A stretch of 64,000 bases of DNA, taken from positions 434,001 through 498,000 of the forward strand of contig CP145425.1 of the NCBI GenBank assembly GCA_036867785.1, in the 5' to 3' direction. The DNA comes from Plasmodiophora brassicae (Eukaryota; Endomyxa: Phytomyxea; Phytomyxea; Plasmodiophorida). The position numbers were made by a program, and so were the translations under genes. This document shows positions 10,362 through 21,133 of the stretch, one piece after another. How positions within the stretch are numbered: the first letter of the stretch is position 1; each line of letters begins with the position of its first letter. The notes beneath the pieces were generated by a model, which made no database searches, was not told the origin of the DNA, and worked only from the letters and a program-made list of their open reading frames with translations.

Positions 10362-12027
10362 ATGGTCGCATCGGGCTCGCTGGCATTGGCAGCAGTACTG
10401 GCAGTGTTGCACGGGGCGACGAACGTCGAAGCGACATGGACCCGGCCGCAGATCGGCATGGGTTGGGAGGTATGCAGTATGCCTATTCGCCAGCAGGCCG
10501 GTCTGACCGATCCCCGATTCGTTACGCAGTGGAGGCTGACCTTCACCACCGTCCCAGACGTGTCAACGCCCAATGTCCCCGTATGGGATCTCGACCCTGA
10601 GCAACTCAGCCCGAGTGACATTCCCACACTGATGAACGCCCTACACGCCCACAACCGCTACGTCATCTGCTACGTCAACGGTACAGGCACTGCGATCAAA
10701 CGGTGGAGCCGTTCTGACATTTGGACATTGGACGACAGTGGGCGCCCTGGACACGGGCAAGGCGGATGCGAGCCAGTTTACGGCTGTGACGCCCACAATC
10801 GTTGGCAACGTGTACCCGGGATGGCCCAACGAGAGCTTCCTGGACATTCGACGGAACGAGACGCGCGCGCTGATCAAGGCCCGGTTCCAGCGTATGGCCT
10901 CGTACGGGTGCCACGCCATCGAGCCCGACAACCTGGACAGCTACACGTACCCCACGTTCATGCCAAAGCTGCCGGACCTGGTGGAGGCCGACGCGATCGA
11001 CTACATGAACTGGTTGTCGACGACGGTGCACGATATGGGGATGGCGATTGGCCTGAAGAACGGGGGCGACCTGGTCGCGAAGTACAACCTGGCCGCCCTG
11101 TTCGACTTTGCTGTCGTCGAATCCTGCGCCGAATACTCGGGCGACTGCGCCCAGTACAATCCGTTCATCCAGGCGGGCAAGCCCGTGTTCGCCGTCGAGT
11201 ACACGACGGCAGGGACGGGCGGTTGCCCAATCATCGCATCGGTCGCCTCGGCGTGCGCCGCCACGAACACTGCCAACCTCGAGGGCATCGTCAAGACCTG
11301 CGACGTGGGCACGGAATACTATGCCTGCCAGACGTACGACAGCAACGGGTACCGGACCGTACAAGGAGCGCCCACCGGTCCTCCGATGTCGCCGTTTCCG
11401 ACACCGTCACCTGCCCCGTCCAAGTCTCCCGCACCGCTCCCGTCCCCAACCTCAGCGTCGACCAGCTCGCCGACACCGATCCCGGCTCCAACGAACTCAC
11501 CGACACCGATCCCGGCCGCAACGAACTCACCGACACCGATCCCGGCCGCAACGAACTCGCCGACACCGCTCCCGGCTCCAACGAACTCGCCGACACCGAT
11601 CCCGGCTCCAACGAACTCGCCAACACCGATCCCGGCTCCAACGAACTCGCCAACACCGATGCCGATGCCGCCGTCGCCAGTTCAGGTGACTTCGTCGCCA
11701 ACGCTCGCTAGTCAGGGCCCAGGCCCAGCACCGGGACCGGCGCCTCGCCCGACCACGTCGTCGCGCCTGCAAGGCCGTCTCTCCACGAAGCCGTCGACGT
11801 GGAGCCGCCGGTTCACGACGTTGAACCGCGGACGTCAGGCGCCTGCCACCCTGTCCGACAGTTCGAACGGCAACGTGTTCGCGGGATTGTCCATCCCCGT
11901 CCTGACTGCCGCCGTCGGTGTGGTCGTGATAATCGGGACGATCGCCGCCTGCCTGGTCTGGACCCGGCGGCGGGACGCTCGTGCCAAACAGACCTTGCAG
12001 TACCAGGTCCAGCTTGCCGCCGTCTGA
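10362..12027 (+). CDS. GH114 family glycosidase with mucin-like stalk and C-terminal membrane anchor, copy 3
   Basis: Three exons (10362-10469, 10530-10680, 10739-12027) encode 515 residues. A signal peptide ([20 protein letters not shown]) is followed by the GH114 barrel ([36 protein letters not shown] or its equivalent, [11 protein letters not shown]). Then comes a Pro/Thr/Ser-rich stalk built from a 30-bp minisatellite, and a single transmembrane helix ([20 protein letters not shown]) with a basic cytoplasmic tail (WTRRRDAR). Both introns sit at the same places as in copy 1. An ATG at 10362 is preferred to the upstream in-frame TTG. The architecture suggests an O-glycosylated, plasma-membrane-tethered glycosidase facing the wall or outside. 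The substrate (galactosaminogalactan-like) is inferred from the family. Confidence 0.88.
11461..11670 (+). repeat. Seven-copy 30-bp minisatellite coding the GH114 stalk
   Basis: Seven head-to-tail 30-bp units (11461-11490 through 11641-11670), in frame, each coding a variant of the decapeptide [10 protein letters not shown]. Neighbouring units differ at only a few bases, mostly the Ala/Pro position (GCA or CCA), so the array is young and probably length-polymorphic. Confidence 0.93.
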
Positions 12028-12966
12028 GCCTGTAACCGTCCGGTGGACACCTCCATCACCTCGCTTCTGCTTTTCGCCGACTGTCATCTGTATAAACCAG
12101 GTCTCTTAAACGCAGCTACATAGAGATTGTTCAACCGGGAGTCGACAACGGCGCGGGTGCTGGAACGAGATGCTGCTGGGGCCGGCAAAGAATCAACCGT
12201 AGGGGGTCGACCCCATGGCGTAGGTAGTAACCACCGGATATTGCGCCCGTGTCAGCAGCATGTGGGCGTTCCTGATCCTGATCCCCGTCCACAGCAGCTC
12301 AATTGACGCTGCCACGCGCCGTTCCGGTGACGGTCCAGAACATGTCGTCGAACCGTCCGCTTCCCGCGAGGTCCCCAACCGGAGCGACGTTCGCGACTCT
12401 GGCATCCTCATCGTGGGCACACTTTCCTGCTTTGAGCTACAGGTGACCGGGGACTATATCGGCACGGGTGCCGCCAGACGTTCCTGCGCTGGCACGACAA
12501 CACGACGTGACAGAGTCAACAGACCGTCCCGCGAATAAGCCCGATAGCTACGTCTCCATCATCAAGCAGCTCCATAGTCACTGCGAGAAGCGCCAACCAG
12601 CAGCATCGACATCCCGTACTACTCCCCAACAGACGCGAAGGTGGTGGAAGTGGAACAGGCGCAGCACCTGATCATCAGCACCCCGCATGCGCGCTCGTAT
12701 TATGTGTCGTCGTTCGAAAATGTACCCGTTTCGTGATTCGATTGCGTCTGTACGCTCGCGCGCACGACCATCCACAAACATGTGACTACTTGAAAGCAAC
12801 GTCGAAAGGAATCAACGCCTTGCCCACTGAGCCAGTGGATGCTGGCGCCTGCGCCAACACCAAGATGGCGACGCGGGAGCCCACTGTAACGCTTCGGAGT
12901 TGGAGGCGCTGCGGCAACAGGCAGTGCGGCGGAGTTGCGCTGCTTGCAGTTCCGGCGTACGTCATC
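12028..12966. other. Intergenic with a possible small coding stretch
   Basis: Mostly unassigned. A stretch at about 12600-12736 (plus) reads as an open, coding-like segment starting SIDIPYYSPTDAKVVEVEQ and ending FENVPVS before a stop. A basic stretch in another frame at about 12500-12590 could be a preceding exon, but I found no convincing splice pair to join them. It could be a small unrecognised gene or chance. Confidence 0.3.
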
Positions 12967-14282
12967 ATGGCCAATGATGCCGTCGACGATGTGCTGCCGC
13001 AGCTCGTGGAGATTTTCGGCGATTCGCATCCGCTGGAGGTCCTGCGTGCGGCCGCCCGCGACGGCCAGGGCAGCGTCGAGAGGTCGGTCGCCATGGTCGT
13101 CAGCGCCGACGGCAGCTATGGACGTAAACGGGGTTCGCCAGAAGAGCACGCCCGTCCCGCGGCCAAGAAACCGAAGCCATCCGTGTCGTCGCCCGGCCCA
13201 GCGACCGTGCCTCGCGGTGCGTCTGGCCCGGCGAAGGATGCGCTCCAGATGCTGAAATGGACCGCGCAACCGGCGCGGAAGACGACCGACGACGCCGTGC
13301 AACTGGACGCTGGGAACATCACTGAGCATGTCCCCTGCGAATTGTACCCCGATTTCATCCCCGACGACCTGGCCGACGATCTCATTCGGTTCTTCACGGC
13401 CGAAGCCGACTCCTGGGATCACCCGAAGTTCTACATCAATGAGAAAGGTCTGGCTCTTGCACTCTGCACACGCGCTCCCTCGTGGTTAATGGTCGATCTG
13501 CCATTCAGAAGTGTTCGCGAACCACAAGGCGGCGTTCTACGCGGACGACCCCCAGAGGGCCACGTTGTATTTCTGGTCTGGCGAGGCGACCAAGAAGCGG
13601 ACGTTCAGCCCCGTGCTGGCCCGAGCACGGGACATGGTGCAGGCCAAGGTCAGGGAGCGTCTACTGGCTCGCGAAGCGCAGGACCCGTACGTCAACGACG
13701 GCGACCGGTGGACGGCGAACGTGGCCGTCGCGAACGAATACGCGAACGGGCAGGAGTCGTTCGGCCCGCATTCCGACAAACTGACGTACATTGGCCCGAG
13801 GCCTGTCATTGCGTCCCTGACGGTACGTTCGAAGACGCTGGTGCGAACGGCCCCGTTCTGATCCGTCTGCTGTCCCTCCAGCTTGGCGCCGGGAGGACGT
13901 TCCGGTTTCGTCGCATCCCTCGGCACAATAGTCCCTGCAAGGTCACGTACAACGTCGTTCTCCCGAACCGTTCCCTGCTGGTTATGTTCGCGCCGACCCA
14001 GGAAGAGTTCAAGCACGAACTGCCGAGGCAGAAGGCGGTGGTGACCCGGCATCCGATCTGCGGCGATGCCCGGTACAACATCACGTTCCGCATGTACAAG
14101 GACGAGTTCAGGTGGCGCCCCAGTGCCGATGCGGCGTCGCGATGGAACTCAAGCCCGTCTTCCGAACGGAGTCGGTTGGAAGATACTACTGGACATGCAC
14201 GTTCGGTCGCGAGACCGGCTGTGGTGCCTTTCAGTGGCTGGATGATCACCGGGCGCCTCGGGTAAAACCAACGCGATGCTGA
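12967..14282 (+). CDS. CUE - AlkB-like dioxygenase - GRF zinc finger protein, with apparent frameshift
   Basis: Exons 12967-13447, 13509-13822 and 13882-14282; introns 61 and 59 nt. The N-terminus looks like a ubiquitin-binding CUE domain (VDDVLPQLVEIFGDSHP). An AlkB/ALKBH2-type 2-oxoglutarate-Fe(II) dioxygenase domain follows, with the HxD iron motif (FGPHSDKLTYIGPR), the distal His in RHPICGD and the oxoglutarate Arg in YNITFRMYK. A GRF zinc finger comes last (CRCG..GRYYWTC..GCGAFQWLDD). This CUE-AlkB-GRF order is known from fungal proteins thought to repair alkylated DNA. The GRF reading frame is offset by one base from the AlkB frame at a CCCC run (14118-14121). Unshifted, translation stops at 14265 without the finger. 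This is either a base-call error or a real lesion. Confidence 0.8.
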
Positions 14283-14294
14283 ATGCTCGTCAGT

Positions 14295-14323
14295 TGACGT
14301 CACGGTCCGTCCAGTTGACGTCA
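14295..14323. promoter_or_regulatory. Paired CRE/ATF-type octamers
   Basis: Two perfect copies of the palindrome TGACGTCA (14295-14302 and 14316-14323) lie 21 bp apart, about two helical turns. Both sit inside a longer shared context (CAGTTGACGTCACG). They end about 78 bp before the ATG of the DYVP-repeat secreted protein. TGACGTCA is the classic CREB/ATF bZIP site; regulation of the downstream gene is inferred. Confidence 0.6.
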
Positions 14324-14401
14324 CGACGTTGACATCATCAACACCCGCAGTGCAGTACGGTCAGCGATATCCTCTCGTCTTCCTCTGTAAGTGTTATTGA
14401 T

Positions 14402-15427
14402 ATGTTTGAACGCAAGGCCTGCTTCCTGGCTGTACTCATTGCTGTTGGTCAGCTGGCGTTGGCGGCGCCACTGAAACTGGCCGTCGAAGTGAAGGATTAC
14501 GTACCAGGGGCCAGTGATGATTACGTGCCGAGTGCAACAACGGCTCCTGTCCCCGCCAACAACCAACCGCCTAGCCGTGCTGGGGACTACGTTCCCGAAG
14601 GAGCACCATCACGATCGAAGGATTCCGGCGACGCCAAATGGCAACGCTCGAACTCGAAGCAGGCCGATCGTGACTACGTTCCGTCATCATCGTCTGGGAA
14701 TCCATCGGTGACGAGGGCGTCGTCGTCAGAGTCGGCGCGTCCTGCTCCACGGCAGAAGCCGCAGGGAAGGTTGCCGTCGTCGAGCACGGGAGACGCCCGT
14801 GAAGCGTCGGGATTCACCGGCAACGCCGACTCGGTTCCTGCGCGCACTGGTGCCTCGAATAATGTCACATCGTCGACAACAGTGCCGGTGCCTGCTGACG
14901 TTCATCGGTCCAATCGAACCTATGCACCTGTTCCGCTGGGAAGGACGTCGCAACCGTCGGTGTCCCCTAATGCTTCAAACGTATCGAACGCGACCGTGCG
15001 TGATTCGCCAACCAGCCATAACGAAACGTTCCTGTCCGATTTGGCGGCGACAAGCAGGACGCGCAACGAGTCGCTCGGCGTCCTCAATAAGCATACGGCG
15101 ACGGCGACCGGCAACGTCAAAGCAATCGATGAACTGAACGCGGCGCTGCTCAAGAAGATGATGGACGAGCACGACAAGTACCTGCAAGTGAACCACCTGC
15201 CGGTAGTGACTGTCGCCCCAGCACCGTCGTCGCCTGCTTTCCTGCCCAAGCCGCGCGTGGATACCCGCACTGACAACGGCACCAGCCAATCGGACGGGTC
15301 GTCTTCGAGGCGGTCGTCGACAGAAGCGCCAATCCCGTCCTCGTACGAGTCGTCGTCGTCGTCTCGGAATGCCCCCAGGCAGGCATCAACGAAGCAGGAG
15401 GGCCAAGGCTTGCCTATACGTACCTGA
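14402..15427 (+). CDS. Secreted Ser/Thr-rich protein with DYVP repeats
   Basis: Intronless, 341 residues. A signal peptide (residues 1-21, ending ALA-AP) is followed by four DYVP motifs (residues 32, 40, 62 and 91) in a Ser/Thr/Pro-rich, presumably disordered and O-glycosylated segment. Later regions are polar, with several N-glycosylation sequons (NVSNAT, NETF, NGTS). There is one short helical stretch around 235-265 (DELNAALLKKMMDEHDKYL). There are no cysteines of note and no membrane anchor. I recognise no family. The composition suits a wall or matrix protein. The two upstream CRE-like octamers suggest signal-dependent expression. Confidence 0.7.
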   Translation: MFERKACFLAVLIAVGQLALAAPLKLAVEVKDYVPGASDDYVPSATTAPVPANNQPPSRAGDYVPEGAPSRSKDSGDAKWQRSNSKQADRDYVPSSSSGNPSVTRASSSESARPAPRQKPQGRLPSSSTGDAREASGFTGNADSVPARTGASNNVTSSTTVPVPADVHRSNRTYAPVPLGRTSQPSVSPNASNVSNATVRDSPTSHNETFLSDLAATSRTRNESLGVLNKHTATATGNVKAIDELNAALLKKMMDEHDKYLQVNHLPVVTVAPAPSSPAFLPKPRVDTRTDNGTSQSDGSSSRRSSTEAPIPSSYESSSSSRNAPRQASTKQEGQGLPIRT

Positions 15428-15562
15428 TCCATAAATCTAGCTGATAACTATTACTGAAACGCATCGTGCGATGATTGTAATGACTAATGACGCGTTATAT
15501 TGCGGGCACTCTGCAACAGATTAAGCAGAACGCAGGCGCGGCGCCGACCATGGACCGGTTCG

Positions 15563-18500
15563 TCATCGGAACGGGGCCACTGGCTTCTGGATGATGCCCG
15601 TCTTCGTGAAATCGATATAGATCGTCTTCGGTCTAGCGGGCCCGCGACCCGGGGCACTGGCCTGGACGGTAGGGGCGCCATGGCTACGCTTCACAGCCGC
15701 CGCTGGTTGCTTGACGACAACGGACAACGTCGTCGTCGTCGTCGTCGGTACTAGCACGTCGTCAGGCGCCACGCCTTCAATCGCAGCCCCCCTGGCTCTC
15801 GGCACCCTGTCAGCAAGGCCGATTAGATGGGTGGTGGGAACGGTCGGTGCCGCATCAGCGTTCGTACCTCAGCGCAGACGCCCGCAACGCGGCAACCATT
15901 TCCGTTAGCTGGTGGTTGCGCGCGTCGACGAGGCGCGCGTGCTTGCGCAGGTTCTCGCTGCGAATGTGCAGGTCGGCGATCTTCCGGCGCAGCAACCGGT
16001 GCTGTTCGCCGTTCAGGATCGCCAGGTCGTTCGTCCGGGCGAAGATCCGGTTGTGCTCCTCGAAGACGCGCTCCTCGTCCTGGTACCGATCGACGACCTG
16101 CTGCATGGCGGCGATCCGCTGGCGCAGGACCGCGACCTGCTCCAGGGATTTCGCTTCGGTCCCGCCGGCAACGGGGCCGAACCGCACGAACGCGCCGTCG
16201 AGCAGGTCGTCCAGGTTGCTACGGGCCGCATGGCGCTTGCGTTGCTCGAGTTGCAGGTCGTCCTCGAGCTGGGCGATACGTTCGTCCGCGACGTCCTTCA
16301 CCATGGACACGGTGGCGATCGCGTCCTGGAGCGCCGTCCCGAGCGCAACGGTCCCAGCCTCCAGCGCCAGCAACGTCGGCAGGGTCGCCGCCTGCTTCGT
16401 CACCTGATCGCGAAGGCGACCGCGCATCGCGTCCAGCTGGGCGTCGCGGATCGCGACTCTCACCGTCCACTCGGTGACCACGTCGCGATGCTCGTCGGCC
16501 TGCGCTTCGAGCTCGTCCATTCGCGTACCTGCACGCGCACGCGCGGGGGCAGCGTCAGGAGCGACGCGCGCGCGTACGGACGCCCCCCAACGTACGTAGC
16601 TGGGCGTACTGTGCACGCGACCGCTGTAGCTGGCAGGCCATGTCCTTGAGCGAATCGGCCAGCTCGGCCCGGGCCCGCATCACATCCCGTACTTGGGCGG
16701 CGCTCGTCGACGTTGCCGACGCCACCTCGGCGAGCAGTTCCCGTTCCCTGCTGGCCGCGTTCCAGGCCGCCTGCGCCAGGCCGTCCTCGTACGCCTTCTT
16801 CGCGTTCGTTAGTTCGTCCTTCAACGCCGCATTCTCCCGACACAGCAACCTGCGACGCGTCAGACTGACGAAGGCGAACGTCAGCAGACAGGCGGCACAA
16901 ACCGCGATTGCTTCGTGGACGCCTCCACCAGCTGTGTCGCCCGGGTGTCAGCGTCGAGACGAACCTCGGCAAGGTCGTTCTGCGCCGATCGCTCCCGCCG
17001 CTCCAGCGCCTCGCGCGCATCGTGGAGTTCGTCCTGGGCGGCCTGGACGGCCCTGGTCCCCGCCTCGACGTCGCGCTCCAGCTGAGCGACGCGTCGATGG
17101 GCGGCGGCGAGCGCCTCCGCGGATTCGTTCCTCTCGACGGCGGAACGATCGGCCAGGGCGCGCAGCTCCAGCAGCAACTTCGCCTTGGCGGCGCCAGCGT
17201 CGTCGACGACGACCTGCAGCGCAGCGACCTCGGACGCGGCGTGTTGCCGTTCAGACGCGACCTGCGCCCTGAACTCGTCGAACCGCTGCTGGAGCGCAGA
17301 ACGCGACCCGGTCGCCTCGTTCAACGCGAACTCGAGCGACCGCCTGGCCGACGACGCCTCGGCGCGTTCGTGCTGCAGGCGGTCCTCCAGGCTGGCGACG
17401 CGTTCCCCGAGGGTCGCCGACGAGGCGTGCACGTCGGCCAGGGCGCGTCGATGCTCGTCGGCCAGTCGGGCGCGTTCCTCGTCCCATTCGGTGCGCGCCA
17501 CCTGGAGCGCCCTGCGAAGGTCCTCGTCGGTGGCGTCGTGCTGGGCGCGTTGTGCAGACAGGGCGCGTTCGCACCGCGCCTCCACGTCATCGAGCGCCCG
17601 CTGGTGAAGAGCCTCGGCGGCGGCCATGGCGGCTTCGTGGCGTTCCGCTGCCGATTGCAGGGCGGCTTCTCGATCCGCGATCGCCTTCCGCTCCAGGCCT
17701 GCCAGCTTCGCCTTGGCCGCGTTCAGGTCGGCATCACGCCCAGCGAGCGTCTTCGCGAACGCGTCGTCGACCTGTCGCTGCCAGTCCCGGTACTTGCCCT
17801 GCTCCGCCCGCAGCGCGTCTTCGTGGTGGCGACGTGCCTCGCCTCGGTACGCGTCATACTCGGCCGCAGCCGCCTTCAACGCCGTCTCCTGCTGCGCCTT
17901 CAGCGACGCCAGGTCGGCCTCGTGCTGTGACGCCATCTCGGCCAGGTCGAGGGACGCCTGCAGGGCATTGTCGTTGAGCTGCTTGGTCAGGCGGGCGACC
18001 TGCGCGTCATGCTGGGCGTGGGCGTCCCGAACGGCGACGTCATGCCGGGCATTGGCCGAACGTAACGCCTGCTCGTACCGCTCCAGGTCGTTGCAGAGCT
18101 GGCGCTCCAGGTCGCAGACTTGCGCCTCGAGCTTGGCGACCTGCTCGGCATGCCAGTCGTTCGCCTCCCTGAGCGCCGCTTCATGCGCCGCCTCCCCAGC
18201 CTGGGCATCACGCTGGCGCTGCGCGTCGGCGCGTTCACGTTCGCGAGTCGCTTCGATGGCCTGCGCCCGTGCCTGCTCCACCAGGCGCTTCGCACTGTCG
18301 CGTTCGTCGTTCAGCTGCGCGACGAGTTTCTCCAGCGCCTCGACTTGCGCCTGCTTGTCGTTGACCTGCCCCCGGCATCGTTCCAGGTCGGCGTCGAACT
18401 CGGCGCGCATCTGGGCCACGGTCGCATCGTGTTTCGCAGCCTGCAGGAGGGATGCGTCCTCCTGCGACCTGAACGCCCTCTGCAGCGCGTCCTCGTTGTC

Positions 18501-19538
18501 GCGGCGCAGGTCGTCGAGGCTTCGCCCCAGCTGGGCGACCGCCTGATCGTGGCCGGACTGAAGATCCGCCAGGGCCGCCTCCTGCTTCACCTGTTCCAGT
18601 CGCAGCGTTTCATCGTGCGCTTTCCGCAACGCGTCCAGCCTGACGTCGTTCTCCGACAGGACCTCCTCGATCCGCCGCTTCGCATCGCGCAACGCGCCAT
18701 CGTGCACCGCCTTGAGCTCAGCGAGCGCCGCCTCGTTCCTGGAGCGCTCGTGTCGTTGCGCGTCGTCGTACAGCTTCCTCAAGGACTCGATCGCGGCCAC
18801 ATGATCGGATCGTAGTTGCTCGACCTGTTTCCTGGCGCGTTCCTGCGCCTGCTCGTGCCTCGCTTGCATCTCGGCAACGGCAACAGCGTTCTTCGCCCGG
18901 TCTCGCTCGAGGTCGTCCTCGTACGACTTCCTCGCCGCCGCCAGCGCATTGTCGTGGTCGCTTTTCAAACGCGCCACCTGGTCGTTGGCTCGCGTGTGCG
19001 CCTGGTCCAGGTCGGCTTTCATCCGACCGACGACCTCATCATGCACCTGACGCTGTTGCACAATCGTCGACTCGTAGACGCTCCTCGTCGCCTCGTGGCC
19101 GGCTCGAAGTTCGTCCACCTCGGTCTTCAAGCGGACGACCTCGGCGGACTGAGCAGACGCCCGCAGGCGTTCGTGGCTCTCGCGAGCGTCATCCTGCTCC
19201 TTCCGGCAGGCATCAAGCGCGTCCGCATGCGTTCTGCGTTCCTCGTCGAGTTGGTTCTGGGCCAGTGCACACGCCTGTCTCGCGTCATTGCACGAGGCCT
19301 GAAGCGCGCCGTTTCTCTCGACGAGCCCCTCCTTCTCCTTCTTCAGGCGCGCGACGGCATCCTCCAGCGCGTTGACCTGCTTCTTCAGGGCGCTGGTCTC
19401 AACGGAGAGGACCCGTTCCGATACCCGAAGCCGAGTTGTGGGCGGGTCGACCGGCGGAGCCGGCGGTACGATCAGCGGTGGTGGCGGGTCGCCAGCAGAC
19501 GCTGGGGGATCATGCAGCGAGGCAGCCTCCGCCGCCAT
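15563..19538 (-). CDS. Giant coiled-coil protein, 1,264 residues
   Basis: Four exons on the minus strand (19538-16903, 16849-16596, 16528-15868, 15806-15563); exon phases add up exactly. The N-terminus is Pro-rich (PPPPLIVPPAPPVDPP). Residues about 60-900 are nearly continuous heptad coiled coil rich in Ala, Arg, Glu and Gln, with internally repetitive segments such as DEERRTHADALDA. The last 80 residues leave the coil and carry a poly-Thr run (TTTTTT) and a basic tail. The upstream GTG was rejected in favour of the ATG opening MAAEAASLHD. It resembles structural coiled-coil proteins (golgin, myosin-rod or basal-body-like) only in composition. No globular domain is seen. Many long antisense ORFs over this gene are codon shadows. 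Confidence 0.8.
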
Positions 19539-19728
19539 TGGATCCGTTGCCGGTCGAATCTGGCGGGAACTGGTTCGCGTGCCTCCCACCGTCGTGGAAT
19601 ATCTGCTGGGGCAGGCGGGTCGGTGGCCGAACGCGGTACGAATCTACCTGTTGTGGTCGATTAGTAAGAATGGCTGGACCGACATCATAATAGTTACTCG
19701 TGTAAATAGTTATACCGCCCAGCCCATG

Positions 19729-20901
19729 TCAGATCAGCGTCGTCTGCCTATACCGTTTGACGGGAGGCCGCCGGTGATGCCATCGGGGGACACGAGGCGC
19801 CGATTTCAGGGACGACTGCTCACCAGGCCTTCTGGCCGATACCCGTTCAGAACGCGTCGTACCACTGGCTGGCGCGACGTTTTCTTTGGTGCTGGAGGCA
19901 GGAGAGTTCCGTTCCCGGTTGGCCGGCTTGAACCGTTCGAGGTCGAACCGGTCGGCGTAAGTGGGGCTAACCGTTAATGGGTCCCCAGCGGACTCAACAG
20001 CTGGTGGTCGTGGTGGTGGTGGCGTGTTGACGATATCGTCAGGCAGGGAACTCGAGATGATCGCCGGAGACAATGGCCCAGATTCGACAACATCATCGTC
20101 GGAGAGGTGTTCGGCCTCGGCTGGTCGAATCTGGATCTGAGCAGGGACCGGACGGGGATCGCCCGTGTTCCCATGACGCTGCCGAGTAGCATCGAGTGGG
20201 TCTCGGTCGCGATTCGGCGCCGTGAACGACTCGAACTCGAACACTTGGCTCTCGTCGTTGACAAGCGGGACACGGGACCTCCACCTGGCGATGGGAGCGC
20301 CGGCGAAATCAAATACCTGACTTTCGTCGCGGTCCGGCGTGATATCATCGTTGTCCACCGTGTCCTCATCGCTGCGATCCCCTTGAAGCATCGGTGGCGA
20401 TCCGAGCAGTGCCGGGTGAGGCAATGCCGGTCGGTCGCCATGCCGAGGTTGCTCCAGGACCGGTGACAGGGGATGTTCATCGGCATCGTCACCAGTGGCT
20501 GGCAGAGAATCCAGCGTCGGCATAGTACTTTCCGATGCCGATGCTGGGTCGTCCTTCCGATCCGGCCCAACATCAGCTGGACGACGTTCATCATGGGGCG
20601 TAGGCGCAGTCTCGCAGCGCTCCTCAGACGACGTCTCATGTGCTGCAACGTCCAGGTCATCTGGGGACACGGGCAGCGCCGGCGACAGGGGCACCTCCAG
20701 CCCCTCCTCCTGGCTGATCAGCCCGCACAGATCGATCAGCCTGGTGTTCGGGCGCACCACCTCGCCGACAACGCCGTCACACGTCTCCGCCTGCTCCTGT
20801 TCGTCGCCTGCTTCGTCGTCGTCGTCGTCGCCGCCCGTGCCGCCGCCGCAGGCCAGCAGCACCGCCAGATCGCTCCAGCTGCTCGGCGCCGGACGCGCCA
20901 T
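19729..20901 (-). CDS. Acidic disordered protein with KEN box and tandem DESQVF motif
   Basis: Single-exon minus-strand gene of 390 residues, starting at the ATG opening MARPAPSSWSDLAVLLACGG. It has a strongly acidic run (GGDDDDDEAGDEQEQ) and many Ser/Pro and Asp-rich stretches. Two copies of a motif (DESQVFDF and DESQVFEF) lie about 20 residues apart. There is a KEN box (STKENVAPA) near residue 340 and a basic C-terminus ending KRYRQTTLI. KEN boxes mark APC/C-Cdh1 substrates, so a cell-cycle-regulated nuclear protein is a reasonable guess. The C-terminal QTTLI is only a partial match to a PCNA-binding box. I recognise no family. Confidence 0.6.
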   Translation of the reverse strand: MARPAPSSWSDLAVLLACGGGTGGDDDDDEAGDEQEQAETCDGVVGEVVRPNTRLIDLCGLISQEEGLEVPLSPALPVSPDDLDVAAHETSSEERCETAPTPHDERRPADVGPDRKDDPASASESTMPTLDSLPATGDDADEHPLSPVLEQPRHGDRPALPHPALLGSPPMLQGDRSDEDTVDNDDITPDRDESQVFDFAGAPIARWRSRVPLVNDESQVFEFESFTAPNRDRDPLDATRQRHGNTGDPRPVPAQIQIRPAEAEHLSDDDVVESGPLSPAIISSSLPDDIVNTPPPPRPPAVESAGDPLTVSPTYADRFDLERFKPANRERNSPASSTKENVAPASGTTRSERVSARRPGEQSSLKSAPRVPRWHHRRPPVKRYRQTTLI

Positions 20902-21133
20902 TTTCCAAAATGACCGCGCGTCGTCGCTGCCGCACGACGACGGCTCCCGCTGAATTCGGCGCGCTTTTCCCCCACTGCAGTTAGGTAGCTGCAGCGCGGC
21001 CGGGCGCTCCACAGGCCACACACCACTGTTCGTTGTTGCTGCTGGCACGGCATTGGCGTTGCCGGCACGTTGCGGGCACCGGGCCGACGAGGCGACTGCA
21101 GTCCGTGTGCATTCGTGTCCCGGGGTAGTCGTT

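Noticed and set aside
16908-17930. 340-residue plus-strand ORF over the coiled-coil gene
   Set aside because: It and its neighbours (for example 17626-18546 plus) lie fully antisense to a phase-consistent coiled-coil gene; GC-rich, Ala/Arg-biased composition is a codon shadow.
19729-19760. PCNA-interacting (PIP) box at the end of the acidic protein
   Set aside because: QTTLI lacks the two aromatic residues of a PIP box.
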